From JAUYQR01 sp963822435 (GTDB taxonomy: Bacteria; Pseudomonadota; Alphaproteobacteria; Rhodobacterales; Rhodobacteraceae), in the NCBI GenBank assembly GCA_963822435.1, contig CAWGHN010000004.1, positions 1,178,001 through 1,242,000 of the forward strand: a DNA stretch of 64,000 bases, given 5' to 3'. The position numbers and the translations under genes were made by a program. The notes below the pieces were generated by a model. That model searched no databases and was not told the DNA's origin. It saw only the letters and a list, made by a program, of their open reading frames with translations. Shown here piece by piece: positions 9,120-16,285 of this stretch (position 1 is its first letter; each line of letters begins with the position of its first letter).

Positions 9120-9560
9120 TCAGGCTCCTTTGGGAAAGGCGAAACGTGCCGCGATACGCCGTTCCCAAGGCTGGGAGAGCGGGCTTTCGACGACACCATG
9201 GTCGGTGTAGGCATGGATGAAACGGGGTTCTGCCCCGGTTTGCGATTGTATTCCCAAATGCTTGGCAATGCTGCCCGTCCGCATCCGGAACACCAGCACG
9301 TCACCCCGGTCCGCCGCGTCTTGCGGTTTGCGCAGCAGCAACCGCCCCGCGGCCTCCAGCAACACCTCGCGGTGGTCAGGCTCGGCCCAATCGGCGGTGT
9401 AGGGCGGCACCGGTTCAGGCTCGACCCCCTGCAACGCCCGCCATATGCCACGCAAAAGGCCAAGGCAATCGGTGCCAGCCCCCTTGGTGCTGGCCTGATG
9501 CAGGTAAGGCGTGCCGATCCAGGTCCGTGCCTCGGCCACCACGCGATCAGGGCCCATCAT
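9120..9560 (-). CDS. orfg14: GTA NlpC/P60-family tail peptidase (orfg14)
   Basis: A 146-residue cell-wall peptidase of the phage NlpC/P60 family (TIGR02219 type), which in RcGTA sits in the tail and is thought to cut peptidoglycan during DNA delivery. The catalytic Cys is in GAGTDCLGLLRG (about residues 27-38) and the His in KHLGIQS (about 98-104). The start at 9560 gives an ATGA overlap with the g13 stop; a second ATG follows immediately at 9557. The open frame extends upstream inside g13 but without reason to use it. Confidence 0.93.
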   Translation of the reverse strand: MMGPDRVVAEARTWIGTPYLHQASTKGAGTDCLGLLRGIWRALQGVEPEPVPPYTADWAEPDHREVLLEAAGRLLLRKPQDAADRGDVLVFRMRTGSIAKHLGIQSQTGAEPRFIHAYTDHGVVESPLSQPWERRIAARFAFPKGA

Positions 9561-10462
9561 GGGGTTGATCCAAAGGACTGCCGCACTAGGCTTCCACCAG
9601 TCTTGGCGCTGCCAGACACCGGATAGGACGCCAGCCAATCTTCACCCGGAATATGAGGAAAGCCTCGGAAGTTCATGAAATTGGAAAATTTTGTGCGACA
9701 TGTTTCTGTTGCCTTGTTGCATCCCGCAACGATGCGCACGCTGTCACCCGCCGCAATGTTTGCCGGGATCGACTGCCACAGTTCGATCCGTCGGCCCGCC
9801 CCCTCTTGCCGGTCAACCCGAACCACGCCGACAAGACCTGCGGCGGGCCCGCTCAGCACCTCAAAACGGCCATACTCGAACCACCGGTCATCGAACCCGG
9901 CAAGGCTGGCGAAGCGAAAACTGCGCGCGTCCTCGACCGTCTCGACGATGCGCTCGGCAAAGTATCCCGGTTGCGCCGTTTCGAACCGGCAGCGGCTGTC
10001 GCCAAGCACAGCCGAACACCCCGACTGATACGCAAAGCCCTGCGGCCGGTTCAACGCATCGCTCAAGCCCCGCAGCTCGGCCCGGAAACTGCCTCCCGCC
10101 CGCACGATCTCGCCCAAGGCGCCGCGAAACTGCTCCACCCGCTCGTCAGGACTGGCCCAATTCACCAGCCAGGCCCGCACCTCGGCCCCATCATAGCGCC
10201 CCGCCAGCAGGTCGGCTTCCGTCACCGACGCGTCGCTCAGCGCGCCGACCGCCTCGCTGTTGTCAACCGACAGGCCCGTGGTCTGCTGCAACGCCCGCGC
10301 CGTCATCCCGGTATCGGCCCGGCACACCACGCCCTCGATCACCAGATCGCGGTCATGGTCGGTGAACCCAAGCACCGTTCCGTCCGCGCGCGCCACCGTC
10401 CACGCCCGGCAAACCGTGGTCGCACCGCGGCCCAGATGCGCGTATAGCGCTGCCCCGCTCAC
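9557..10462 (-). CDS. orfg13: GTA tail hub protein, DUF2163 family (orfg13)
   Basis: A 301-residue protein matching the TIGR02218/DUF2163 phage family, the RcGTA tail hub. Recognisable features are an N-terminal beta domain (GFTDHDRDL near residue 32), the segment GSCSAVLGDSRCRF-like motif read here as SGCSAVLGDSRCRF (about 148-161), and a C-terminal Cys-rich stretch GCNKATETCRTKFSNFMNFRG with HIPGEDWL. Paired cysteines in this tail are typical of the family. It overlaps g12 and g14 by 4 bases at each end, so the tail-tip genes g12-g13-g14 are translationally coupled. Confidence 0.95.
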   Translation of the reverse strand: MSGAALYAHLGRGATTVCRAWTVARADGTVLGFTDHDRDLVIEGVVCRADTGMTARALQQTTGLSVDNSEAVGALSDASVTEADLLAGRYDGAEVRAWLVNWASPDERVEQFRGALGEIVRAGGSFRAELRGLSDALNRPQGFAYQSGCSAVLGDSRCRFETAQPGYFAERIVETVEDARSFRFASLAGFDDRWFEYGRFEVLSGPAAGLVGVVRVDRQEGAGRRIELWQSIPANIAAGDSVRIVAGCNKATETCRTKFSNFMNFRGFPHIPGEDWLASYPVSGSAKTGGSLVRQSFGSTP

Positions 10463-11091
10463 AGCCGGATCTCCACCACCGGCACCGTCGGCACGTCGCC
10501 CGCCTGAAACGACGCGACCGAGGTCTGGATGCCGTCGGTATCGAACCGCACAGGCACATCAAACTCGAACCCCGCCGTGATCCGCGTGCCAACTTCAGGG
10601 GCAACCCCAAACGTGATCTCACCCGTCTGATAGTTCACCGTGAATTCAAGGCTTTCGATTTTCTGATCATCCGAAACCGCCACCAGAACCGATCCGACCA
10701 CCGGCTTCAGGATCGGGCGCACATAGCTTTCCAGGCCCGAAGCATAGGTCTTTTGCAGCGCAAAGACCGTCGCCACCCCATCCCCCGTTCCGATCACCTG
10801 GTCCAGCGGCGACAGGCTGCGCGAGGCGGGAGATGATTTGTAATCCGACCAGTCCTTCCAGCGAAACCCGTGCAACTGGCCGGCCCGCGCTTCGAAGAAC
10901 GCGATCAGCGTTTCCACATCGTCCAGCGACCGCAGCCCCACACCCGCATCATAGCGCCTGCGCGAATGGGCCCAGGGCGTGTTGCGCTCCTCAAACCCGT
11001 TGGCCAGCGTCACCACCTCGGTGCGCCGCTCCGGCCCGCCGACCGACCCGAAACTCAGGTTCGCGGGAAAGCGTATTTCGTGAAATGCCAT
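10459..11091 (-). CDS. orfg12: GTA distal tail protein, DUF2460 family (orfg12)
   Basis: A 210-residue protein of the TIGR02217/DUF2460 family, the distal tail protein that connects tail tube to hub in RcGTA. It opens with the family-typical FHEIRFPANLSFGSVGGPER and the segment GFRWKDWSDYKS near residue 78. The fold is expected to be all beta. It starts 9 bases after the tape-measure stop and its own stop overlaps the g13 start (ATGA). Confidence 0.95.
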   Translation of the reverse strand: MAFHEIRFPANLSFGSVGGPERRTEVVTLANGFEERNTPWAHSRRRYDAGVGLRSLDDVETLIAFFEARAGQLHGFRWKDWSDYKSSPASRSLSPLDQVIGTGDGVATVFALQKTYASGLESYVRPILKPVVGSVLVAVSDDQKIESLEFTVNYQTGEITFGVAPEVGTRITAGFEFDVPVRFDTDGIQTSVASFQAGDVPTVPVVEIRL

Positions 11092-11100
11092 GATCGTCCC

Positions 11101-11751
11101 TCACCGGTTCCGTTGCCCACGCGCCAGCGCCCGGCTGACCTGCGCGGCCACCTGGGATTGGCTGCGCTGAAAGCCCTGCACATCGGGCGTCGTGATGTTC
11201 ATCACCACGCTCACCGCCCGCCCGCCCCCGGCTTGCACGCCCAATTTCCCGTCCGGCCCGCGCGCCAGTGGCATGATCGCCTCCGGCCCCGCCTCGCCCA
11301 TCAGCCCGCGCCCGCCTCGCATCGGAAAACTGGACGGCTGCGACACCACCCCGCCCTTGGCGAACGGCATCACCTTGCCTTGGGTGAACGCCCCACCATT
11401 GGCGAATGGCATCAGCGCCCCCATCGCCCCCGAAACGCCCTGCGCCAAAAGCCCGCCCAGCGCCCCCGTCACCGGCTTCATCGCGATCGAATAGACCGAG
11501 TCCACAATCGTATTCGCCACCGATTTCAGCGCGTCGTTCAGCTTCATCCCGTCGAACACGAGTCCATTGAACGCCTTGCTCAGGCCTCCCGAAATCCCGC
11601 TGGACAGCGTGTTCACCTCGCGCCCGGTAAAGATCATCGTCTCCCGCATCCGCGCCAATTCGCCGTCAAACGCCGCCACCATCGTGGCCGAAGACCCCAG
11701 TTGCGCCTCCAGCGCCGTCAACTGGTCCTGCATCGCGTTGATATCCGCCAT
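11101..11751 (-). CDS. orfg11: GTA tail tape measure protein (orfg11)
   Basis: A 216-residue tape measure protein; the short length agrees with the short RcGTA tail. The N-terminus is helical (MADINAMQDQLTALEAQLG), followed by a Gly/Met/Ala-rich hydrophobic middle (about 90-135) and a conserved GRGLMGEAGPEAIMPLARG block (about 147-165) that is frequent at the end of phage tape measures. The start was set at the ATG at 11751 because GAGGAAGG lies 9 bases upstream; an in-frame GTG at 11760 has no properly spaced site. It overlaps the 3' part of the g10.1 frame. Confidence 0.9.
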   Translation of the reverse strand: MADINAMQDQLTALEAQLGSSATMVAAFDGELARMRETMIFTGREVNTLSSGISGGLSKAFNGLVFDGMKLNDALKSVANTIVDSVYSIAMKPVTGALGGLLAQGVSGAMGALMPFANGGAFTQGKVMPFAKGGVVSQPSSFPMRGGRGLMGEAGPEAIMPLARGPDGKLGVQAGGGRAVSVVMNITTPDVQGFQRSQSQVAAQVSRALARGQRNR

Positions 11752-11962
11752 CGCCCTCACCCTTCCTCACATCGGGAAACGCCGCCGCCAGTTCGGCCAG
11801 CCGCGCGCGCGTCAGGGGCGGGCCAGCCTCGCCCGCCCCCAGCATGATCCGCAGTTCCACCGGGGTCAGCCGCCAGAACGCCGCCGGCTCCAGCCCAAGG
11901 CCGTGCAGCCCCGCCGTCATCAAACCGCGCCAGTCAATCGTGTTGCCGCCGATGCCGCTCAT
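11666..11962 (-). CDS. GTA tail assembly chaperone, TIGR02216/Phage_TAC_6 type (orfg10.1)
   Basis: A small protein encoded between g10 and the tape measure, in the position of a tail assembly chaperone. The first ~65 residues fit the family: IDWRGLMTAGLHGLGLEPA, FWRLTPVELRIMLG and LTRARLAELAAAFPD. Start at 11962 overlaps the g10 stop (ATGA). The frame then runs on to residue 98, overlapping the tape-measure start by 86 bases with a Gly/Asp-rich tail of low protein-like quality. Family members are usually about 60-75 residues, so the natural stop seems to have been lost and the last ~30 residues are probably read-through sequence. Confidence 0.8.
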   Translation of the reverse strand: MSGIGGNTIDWRGLMTAGLHGLGLEPAAFWRLTPVELRIMLGAGEAGPPLTRARLAELAAAFPDVRKGEGDGGYQRDAGPVDGAGGATGVFGHDGGGV

Positions 11963-12282
11963 GCCTCGCCCGGCACCGAAAACGCCCGTGCCAGCAACTC
12001 TGCCGCCGCGCGCGAGGCCTCGACCGGCCCGCCGCCGATCTCCACTGTGCGCAGGTCCGCCGCCGTTCCCTGCCAGCCGCCCCCCCGCAACCCCGCCACG
12101 ATCAATGCCAGCACATCACGGGTGGAAAACCGCCCGCCCTCGAACCGCTCCACCAGATCGATCAGCGTGCCAGTCTCCAGCGCCGCCTCCAGCTCCGCCA
12201 GCGCTCCAAGCGTCAGCTTCGCCACATGGCGCTGGCCATCCAGCCAGATCGCCACCTCCCCCGTCCAAGGGTTCGCCATCAA
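11959..12282 (-). CDS. orfg10: GTA family protein, tail assembly chaperone-like (orfg10)
   Basis: A 107-residue protein of the 'gene transfer agent family' (DUF3356/Phage_TAC_11 type) that in RcGTA is needed for tail formation. Recognisable segments are WTGEVAIWLDGQRHVAKLTL at the N-terminus, GALAELEAALE (about 28-38) and LVERFEGGRFSTRDVLALIV (about 42-61). Starts and stops overlap neighbours by ATGA on both sides (g9 upstream, g10.1 downstream), which supports tight coupling across the tail genes. Confidence 0.92.
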   Translation of the reverse strand: MMANPWTGEVAIWLDGQRHVAKLTLGALAELEAALETGTLIDLVERFEGGRFSTRDVLALIVAGLRGGGWQGTAADLRTVEIGGGPVEASRAAAELLARAFSVPGEA

Positions 12283-12692
12283 AGCGCCGTGAACGTCAGC
12301 GGCCCCGCCGAGGCCATCGACATCTCGTAACTCGCCTCATCATTATGGCTGCCCGCGTATTCGATCGAGGTCAGTTGGAACAAGCCCTCGATCACCCCGA
12401 AACTCGGGATAACCACCTGAAAGCGCGGAATTTCTCCGTCAAAGAATATCTGCCGCGCGCGCTCGTCGGTGTTGGCATCGCGAAACACGCCCGAGCCCGA
12501 AATCGCCGCCGACTTCACCCCTGCCCCGGCCAGCAGCTCGCGCCACCCGCCCTGACTTTCGAGGCTGGTCACATCCACCGATTCCGTGTTGAAACTGATC
12601 CGCGTCGCCCGCAATCCGGCGATGGTCACGAACTGCCCATCCCCGGTCTGGTCGATCTTGATCAGCAGATCCTTGCCGCTTTGCACAGCCAT
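12279..12692 (-). CDS. orfg9: GTA major tail tube protein, TP901-1 family (orfg9)
   Basis: A 137-residue tail tube subunit. The sequence shows the TP901-1 major tail family signature: SGKDLLIKIDQTGDGQFVTI near the N-terminus, TRISFNTESVDVTS (about 30-43), and GVIEGLFQLTSIEYAGSHND (about 99-118). Hexamers of this protein form the tube through which DNA passes. It is separated by 36 bases from g8, the longest gap in the tail set, which may hold its own translation initiation signal for high expression. Confidence 0.95.
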   Translation of the reverse strand: MAVQSGKDLLIKIDQTGDGQFVTIAGLRATRISFNTESVDVTSLESQGGWRELLAGAGVKSAAISGSGVFRDANTDERARQIFFDGEIPRFQVVIPSFGVIEGLFQLTSIEYAGSHNDEASYEMSMASAGPLTFTAL

Positions 12693-12728
12693 GTCCGTTC
12701 TCCGTCAAAGTTGAATGAAAGCCGCGCG

Positions 12729-13124
12729 TTACAGTTGAACGCGCGCCCGGAAGGTCAGGTCGATCCGCCGCGTCTCGCCTTCGGAAATTCGCCGCGCACT
12801 GGCGCGCACGAAGTAAAGGCTCACCAACTGCCCGCGCGTCAGCACCAAGGGCGCCCCGATCAGCGCGTCCGAAATCGCCGCCGCCACCGTCTTCAGCGCC
12901 AGAAACCCCGTGGCATCGCTGATCACGCTGATCACCAAAAGATGCTCGGCCCCGGCACCCGATTTGTCGGACTGGTCGCGCGCCTCCTCCGGCCCGATCA
13001 GGACGAACGTCCCCGTCACGCCCGGCGGCACGGCGTCATAGATTGCCACCCCCGCCAGTGCGGGAAACACCGTCAGCGCCTGATAGACCGCCCCCTGCAG
13101 CGCGGCCGCTCCACCGTAACTCAT
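12729..13124 (-). CDS. orfg8: GTA tail terminator protein, DUF3168 family (orfg8)
   Basis: A 131-residue DUF3168-type protein; in RcGTA the equivalent protein caps the tail tube at the head side. The start at 13124 (MSYGGAAALQGAVYQAL) overlaps the g7 stop by ATGA; the open frame goes further upstream inside g7 but the family begins here. Typical segments are PALAGVAIYDAVPPGV (about 21-36) and VLIGPEEARDQSDKSGAG (about 41-58), and a beta-strand C-terminus ending RRIDLTFRARVQL. Confidence 0.93.
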   Translation of the reverse strand: MSYGGAAALQGAVYQALTVFPALAGVAIYDAVPPGVTGTFVLIGPEEARDQSDKSGAGAEHLLVISVISDATGFLALKTVAAAISDALIGAPLVLTRGQLVSLYFVRASARRISEGETRRIDLTFRARVQL

Positions 13125-13474
13125 GTCGGCACCTCCTCGCGTGCAAAGCAGGTCAGGTAGCGCCCGTCCGGGTCGCGCTCCGTCACCGCCAATATGGTGA
13201 ACACACGCGCCCCCTCGCGGAACCGCTGCTCCGGCTTTGGCCGCGACACCGCCCCGTAGGGCGCGCCCCTGACCACGATCCGGTAAGGCACCGAGGCAAG
13301 CGTCACCTCCTCGCCCGGCACGTCCCGCCCCGATCCGGGCAGCACGGCGGCCCATAGTATCCCCAGCGCCGCCCAAGTTTCCGTGTAGCCCCCCGCGCCA
13401 TCGTTGACGCGCACCGCACCCTCCAGCACCAGCGCCCGGTTCAGGTCAGGCGCGTTCATGCCCAACCCGGTCAT
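13121..13474 (-). CDS. orfg7: GTA head-tail adaptor/stopper protein (orfg7)
   Basis: A 117-residue phage head-tail joining protein (SPP1 gp16-like fold; RcGTA stopper). The sequence has the family pattern: LNRALVLEGAVRVNDGAGGY near the N-terminus, TWAALGILWAAVLPGSGRD (about 33-51), and the C-terminal ERDPDGRYLTCFAREE. The start at 13474 gives an ATGA overlap with g6; an alternative ATG five codons later (MNAPDLN) would shorten it slightly. Confidence 0.92.
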   Translation of the reverse strand: MTGLGMNAPDLNRALVLEGAVRVNDGAGGYTETWAALGILWAAVLPGSGRDVPGEEVTLASVPYRIVVRGAPYGAVSRPKPEQRFREGARVFTILAVTERDPDGRYLTCFAREEVPT

Positions 13475-14070
13475 GCCCGCCCCCCGCCCAATATCCGCAC
13501 CGTCCGCCAGCGTTCGATCAGCGTCACCACCCCGAACGGCAGCCCCGCGGCTTGGGTGTTGTCGTCATGGCGATGCTCGTAGAACTCCGCCGCCAGCAGC
13601 AGCACCGCCTGGCGCAGATCCGCCGGCACCTCGGCCCATGTCGCGCCAAAGCCCGCATCGAACACCACCTTCACCATCCCCGACGAAGGAATCGTCGGCA
13701 GCGCCGTGCCCTTCCCCGCCAGCCGCGGCCGATGCAGATCCGGGATCAACCGATACGCCGCCGCCGGCACCAGCGTTTCCGCCGCCGCCACATCCACCAG
13801 CGTCACGCTCACGATGCCACCGACAGGGGCCACCGGCAGCGCCTGCTCGTCGCCGTCGCGCCAGCCCTCCAGCACCCAGCGGAACCGCCGCTGATACAGC
13901 ATCTTGCCGATCCGCGCCTCTATCGCCGCCAGCGCCGCCCGCAGGTAACTTTCCAACAGCGCATCCTGGATGCTGCCGTCGGAAAACCCCGAGCCCAGGC
14001 GCAAATGGTCCTTCAAGTCCTGAACCGGCAGCGCCGCCCCCGGCACCGTGGTTTCTTCGGTCAACATCAT
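13471..14070 (-). CDS. orfg6: GTA head-tail connector protein, gp6-like (orfg6)
   Basis: A 199-residue head-tail connector of the TIGR02215 family (HK97 gp6-like), which binds beneath the portal ring. Typical features: PVQDLKDHLRLGSGFSDGSI (about 16-35) and the C-terminal LRQAVLLLAAEFYEHRHD block (about 158-175) just before the final strand. The start was set at the ATG at 14070 because GGAG lies 8 bases upstream; an in-frame GTG at 14079 is too close to that site. It follows the capsid gene after a 97-base gap containing two hairpins. Confidence 0.92.
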   Translation of the reverse strand: MMLTEETTVPGAALPVQDLKDHLRLGSGFSDGSIQDALLESYLRAALAAIEARIGKMLYQRRFRWVLEGWRDGDEQALPVAPVGGIVSVTLVDVAAAETLVPAAAYRLIPDLHRPRLAGKGTALPTIPSSGMVKVVFDAGFGATWAEVPADLRQAVLLLAAEFYEHRHDDNTQAAGLPFGVVTLIERWRTVRILGGGRA

Positions 14071-14105
14071 GTCATGCACTCCGGTCGCCAGACTATGGAA
14101 AAGCC

Positions 14106-14163
14106 GGACGCGCGCACCCGGCGCGCGTCCAAGTCCCCGGCCCCGCTTCCGGGGGGCCGGGAC
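14106..14163 (-). other. two stable hairpins between capsid gene and g6
   Basis: Directly after the capsid stop (14168 on the minus strand) come two inverted repeats: 14133-14163, with GTCCC/GGGAC outer arms and a CCCC/GGGG inner stem, and 14106-14130, with perfect 9-bp arms GGACGCGCG/CGCGCGTCC and a 7-base loop. Neither has a T-tract. They could be an attenuator or an mRNA-stabilising 3' end that allows extra capsid transcripts. Function is inferred. Confidence 0.5.
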
Positions 14164-14167
14164 GCCG

Positions 14168-15364
14168 TCAGGCCACCGCGACCTTCAACAGCTTGATCGC
14201 CGAATAGTCGGTGATGTCGCCACCCACGCGCTTGTTGGCGTAGAACAGGACGTTCGGCTTGGCCGAGAACGGGTCACGCAGGATGCGCAGGTCCGGGCGT
14301 TCCGCAATCGTATAGCCGGCGCGGAAATCACCAAAGGCGATCGGATAGGTGTTCGCCCCCACATCCGGCATGTCTTCCGACACCAGCACCGGATAGCCCA
14401 TCAGACGCGCCGGCTCGTTCGCCGCCAGCCCATCCGACCACATGAAGCGGCCATCGGCGTCCTTCATCTTGCGCACCGCGCCCACGGTCTTCGAATTCAT
14501 CACGAAGGCCGCGTTGGCGCGGTAATCCGCACCCAGCGCATAGACCAGGTTCACGATGCAATCGACCGCGTTGGTCGTGGCAAAGTCCGCCGCAGCGCCA
14601 GTCGGAATGTAGCCAAGGCTGCCCCAGGTCCAGGACGCGTTCGCCACCTTGGCCGGCAGCAGGATGCCCATCGGCTTGTCCACGCCGTCGCCGTTGATGA
14701 AGGCCGCAGCTTCCGCACGGATAAAGCGGGTCGCGATCTTCTCGGCCAGCCAGCCTTCCACGTCAAACGCGCTGTCATCCAGCAGCCGCTGGCTGGCCTT
14801 TGGCATCGCCGCCAACTCGTGCAGCTTGATCGAGATGCGCTCGATCACCGGGGTCGCGGTCTCGGTGGTCGATGCGGCTTCGGTGGCCCAGCCCGACCCC
14901 ACTTCCGAACGGTCGACGATCACATCGAACGAGGTCGCTTCCACCTGCACGACATTGGCAATCGACCGCAAGCTCGAGGTCGCGAACAGCATCGACCGGA
15001 TGCGGTCGGCCGTCTGCGGATCGACCAGATAGCCGCCGTCTGCGGCAACGGCAGACGACATCGCCTTGCCTTCCAGCACAAGGCCGCGCAGGCCATCGTC
15101 ATCACCCGACCGCAGATAGGCGTCGAACGCCTTCTGGTGCGGCGCGCCGGCATCGGTTTGCGCCGACAGTGCCGGGCGCCCGTAAGTCATCGTCTTTGCG
15201 TTCAACATGGTCAGTCGCTCTTCCTGTTGTTTCAACGTCAATTTCACTTCGTCCTGAAAGCCCTTGAATTCCTTCAAGAACCCGGACACGGCTGCCTTCA
15301 CCTCCGCAGCCGGCGATGGGGCCCCGGGCAAGCCTGCCCCAGCCCGAGCCTCTGTCTCGGTCAT
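14168..15364 (-). CDS. orfg5: GTA major capsid protein, HK97 family (orfg5)
   Basis: The 398-residue HK97-fold capsid precursor. The N-terminal ~110 residues are helical and charged (EFKGFQDEVKLTLKQQEERL) and act as the scaffold delta-domain, presumably removed by the g4 protease. The mature part begins around DDGLRGLVLEGKAMSS and includes DRIRSMLFATSSLRSIANVV (about 140-160), AAAFINGDGVDKPMGIL (about 218-234) and the C-terminal GDFRAGYTIAERPDLRILRD. Length and order fit RcGTA g5. Spacing of 110 bases on the upstream side and 97 on the downstream side, both with hairpins, isolates this gene from the otherwise overlapping cluster. Confidence 0.97.
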   Translation of the reverse strand: MTETEARAGAGLPGAPSPAAEVKAAVSGFLKEFKGFQDEVKLTLKQQEERLTMLNAKTMTYGRPALSAQTDAGAPHQKAFDAYLRSGDDDGLRGLVLEGKAMSSAVAADGGYLVDPQTADRIRSMLFATSSLRSIANVVQVEATSFDVIVDRSEVGSGWATEAASTTETATPVIERISIKLHELAAMPKASQRLLDDSAFDVEGWLAEKIATRFIRAEAAAFINGDGVDKPMGILLPAKVANASWTWGSLGYIPTGAAADFATTNAVDCIVNLVYALGADYRANAAFVMNSKTVGAVRKMKDADGRFMWSDGLAANEPARLMGYPVLVSEDMPDVGANTYPIAFGDFRAGYTIAERPDLRILRDPFSAKPNVLFYANKRVGGDITDYSAIKLLKVAVA

Positions 15365-15416
15365 CGTGTCGTTCCCTTCGGTTGCACTCAGAAGCGAAGC
15401 ATCAAGGCTCGTGCCT

Positions 15417-15439
15417 CCCCTCCCCCTCGTGGGGAGGGG
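15417..15439. repeat. C/G-rich palindromic element upstream of the capsid gene
   Basis: A perfect 9-bp inverted repeat CCCCTCCCC / GGGGAGGGG with loop CTCGT, followed by ATGGGGGTGGGGGG. It lies between the g4 protease stop and the capsid start. A close relative occurs at 51216-51238 inside the 3' end of phnJ, so this is a dispersed element and not something specific to the GTA cluster. Confidence 0.6.
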
Positions 15440-15474
15440 ATGGGGGTGGGGGGATGCTTCAAGACCCCCCGCGC

Positions 15475-16029
15475 CTAAAGCCCGGCCAGGCTCCGGCGCG
15501 CATCCTCAAAGGCCGCCGCAACGTCGCGCCAGTCCTCGCTGACCGTGTCGGATTTGGCCGAAACCCGCGCCTCGGGCAGCATCGGAAACGTCACCAGCGA
15601 CACTTCCCAAAGTTCCAGTTCCGACAGGTGCCGCGCGCCCTTGGCGTCGCGCTCGGCCTTCACCGTGCGGTAGCCGATCGACAGCCCGTCGATCGCCCCC
15701 GCCGCCAGCAGCGCCACCGCCTCGCGGCCCTTGGCCACATCGGTCAGGATGCGCCCCTTGACCCGCAGGCCCGTGGCGTCCTCGCGCACCTCGTCCCACA
15801 CCCCGATCGGCTGGGCCGGGTCATGCTGCCACAGCATCTTGACCCGGCCCCCGCCGGCGGCAAGGCGCTTGAGCGAGGCCGCATAGGCCCCCTTGCGCAC
15901 CACATCGCCGCCCTGATCCTTCACCCCGAACAGCGACGCATAGCCCGCCACCACATGCCCGTCCGTGACCGTCAGCCCCGCCTCCGGGCGCAGGAACTTC
16001 CGCTCCGGCGCGCCCCAATCGCCTGTCAT
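15475..16029 (-). CDS. orfg4: GTA prohead maturation protease, HK97 family (orfg4)
   Basis: A 184-residue HK97-type serine protease that trims the capsid delta-domain. Family features: FLRPEAGLTVTDGHVVAGYA near the N-terminus, KMLWQHDPAQPIGVWDEV (about 65-82) with the catalytic His, and IDGLSIGYRTVKAERD (about 119-134) with the catalytic Ser. The start at 16029 (MTGDWGAPERKFL) has a GAGGTGAGG ribosome site and lies 4 bases after the g3.5 stop; an upstream ATG at 16050 would overlap g3.5. Confidence 0.95.
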   Translation of the reverse strand: MTGDWGAPERKFLRPEAGLTVTDGHVVAGYASLFGVKDQGGDVVRKGAYAASLKRLAAGGGRVKMLWQHDPAQPIGVWDEVREDATGLRVKGRILTDVAKGREAVALLAAGAIDGLSIGYRTVKAERDAKGARHLSELELWEVSLVTFPMLPEARVSAKSDTVSEDWRDVAAAFEDARRSLAGL

Positions 16030-16033
16030 CGCC

Positions 16034-16285
16034 TCACCTCGTTGCCGCATTGATCACCGCCTCCGCCATTTGCGACAGCAAGAACGCCGCCACCCCGTAA
16101 ACCCCCAGCCAGATGCGCTTTTCCAGCCGCTCCAGACTTGCGTCGATCAGCCCCAGCCGGAAATCCAGCGCCGCCCAGCGCTCCTCGGCCACCCGCTCGT
16201 TGGCCTCGATCCGCGCCGCCGCCGCATCGAAACTGTCATAGACGAACCGCGACCCGCCCTCGGTCTTGCGACCCGGCGCCGTCAT
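16034..16285 (-). CDS. GTA head formation protein, RCAP_rcc01685 family (orfg3.5)
   Basis: An 83-residue protein in the g3.5 position between portal and protease. Start at 16285 (MTAPGRKTEGGSRFVYDSF) overlaps the portal stop by ATGA. It has a soluble N-terminal helix (DAAAARIEANERVAEERWA), then a single hydrophobic C-terminal segment IWLGVYGVAAFLLSQMAEAV (about 57-76) that could span a membrane. The family is known from RcGTA as needed for head formation; the mechanism is not evident from sequence. Confidence 0.88.
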   Translation of the reverse strand: MTAPGRKTEGGSRFVYDSFDAAAARIEANERVAEERWAALDFRLGLIDASLERLEKRIWLGVYGVAAFLLSQMAEAVINAATR

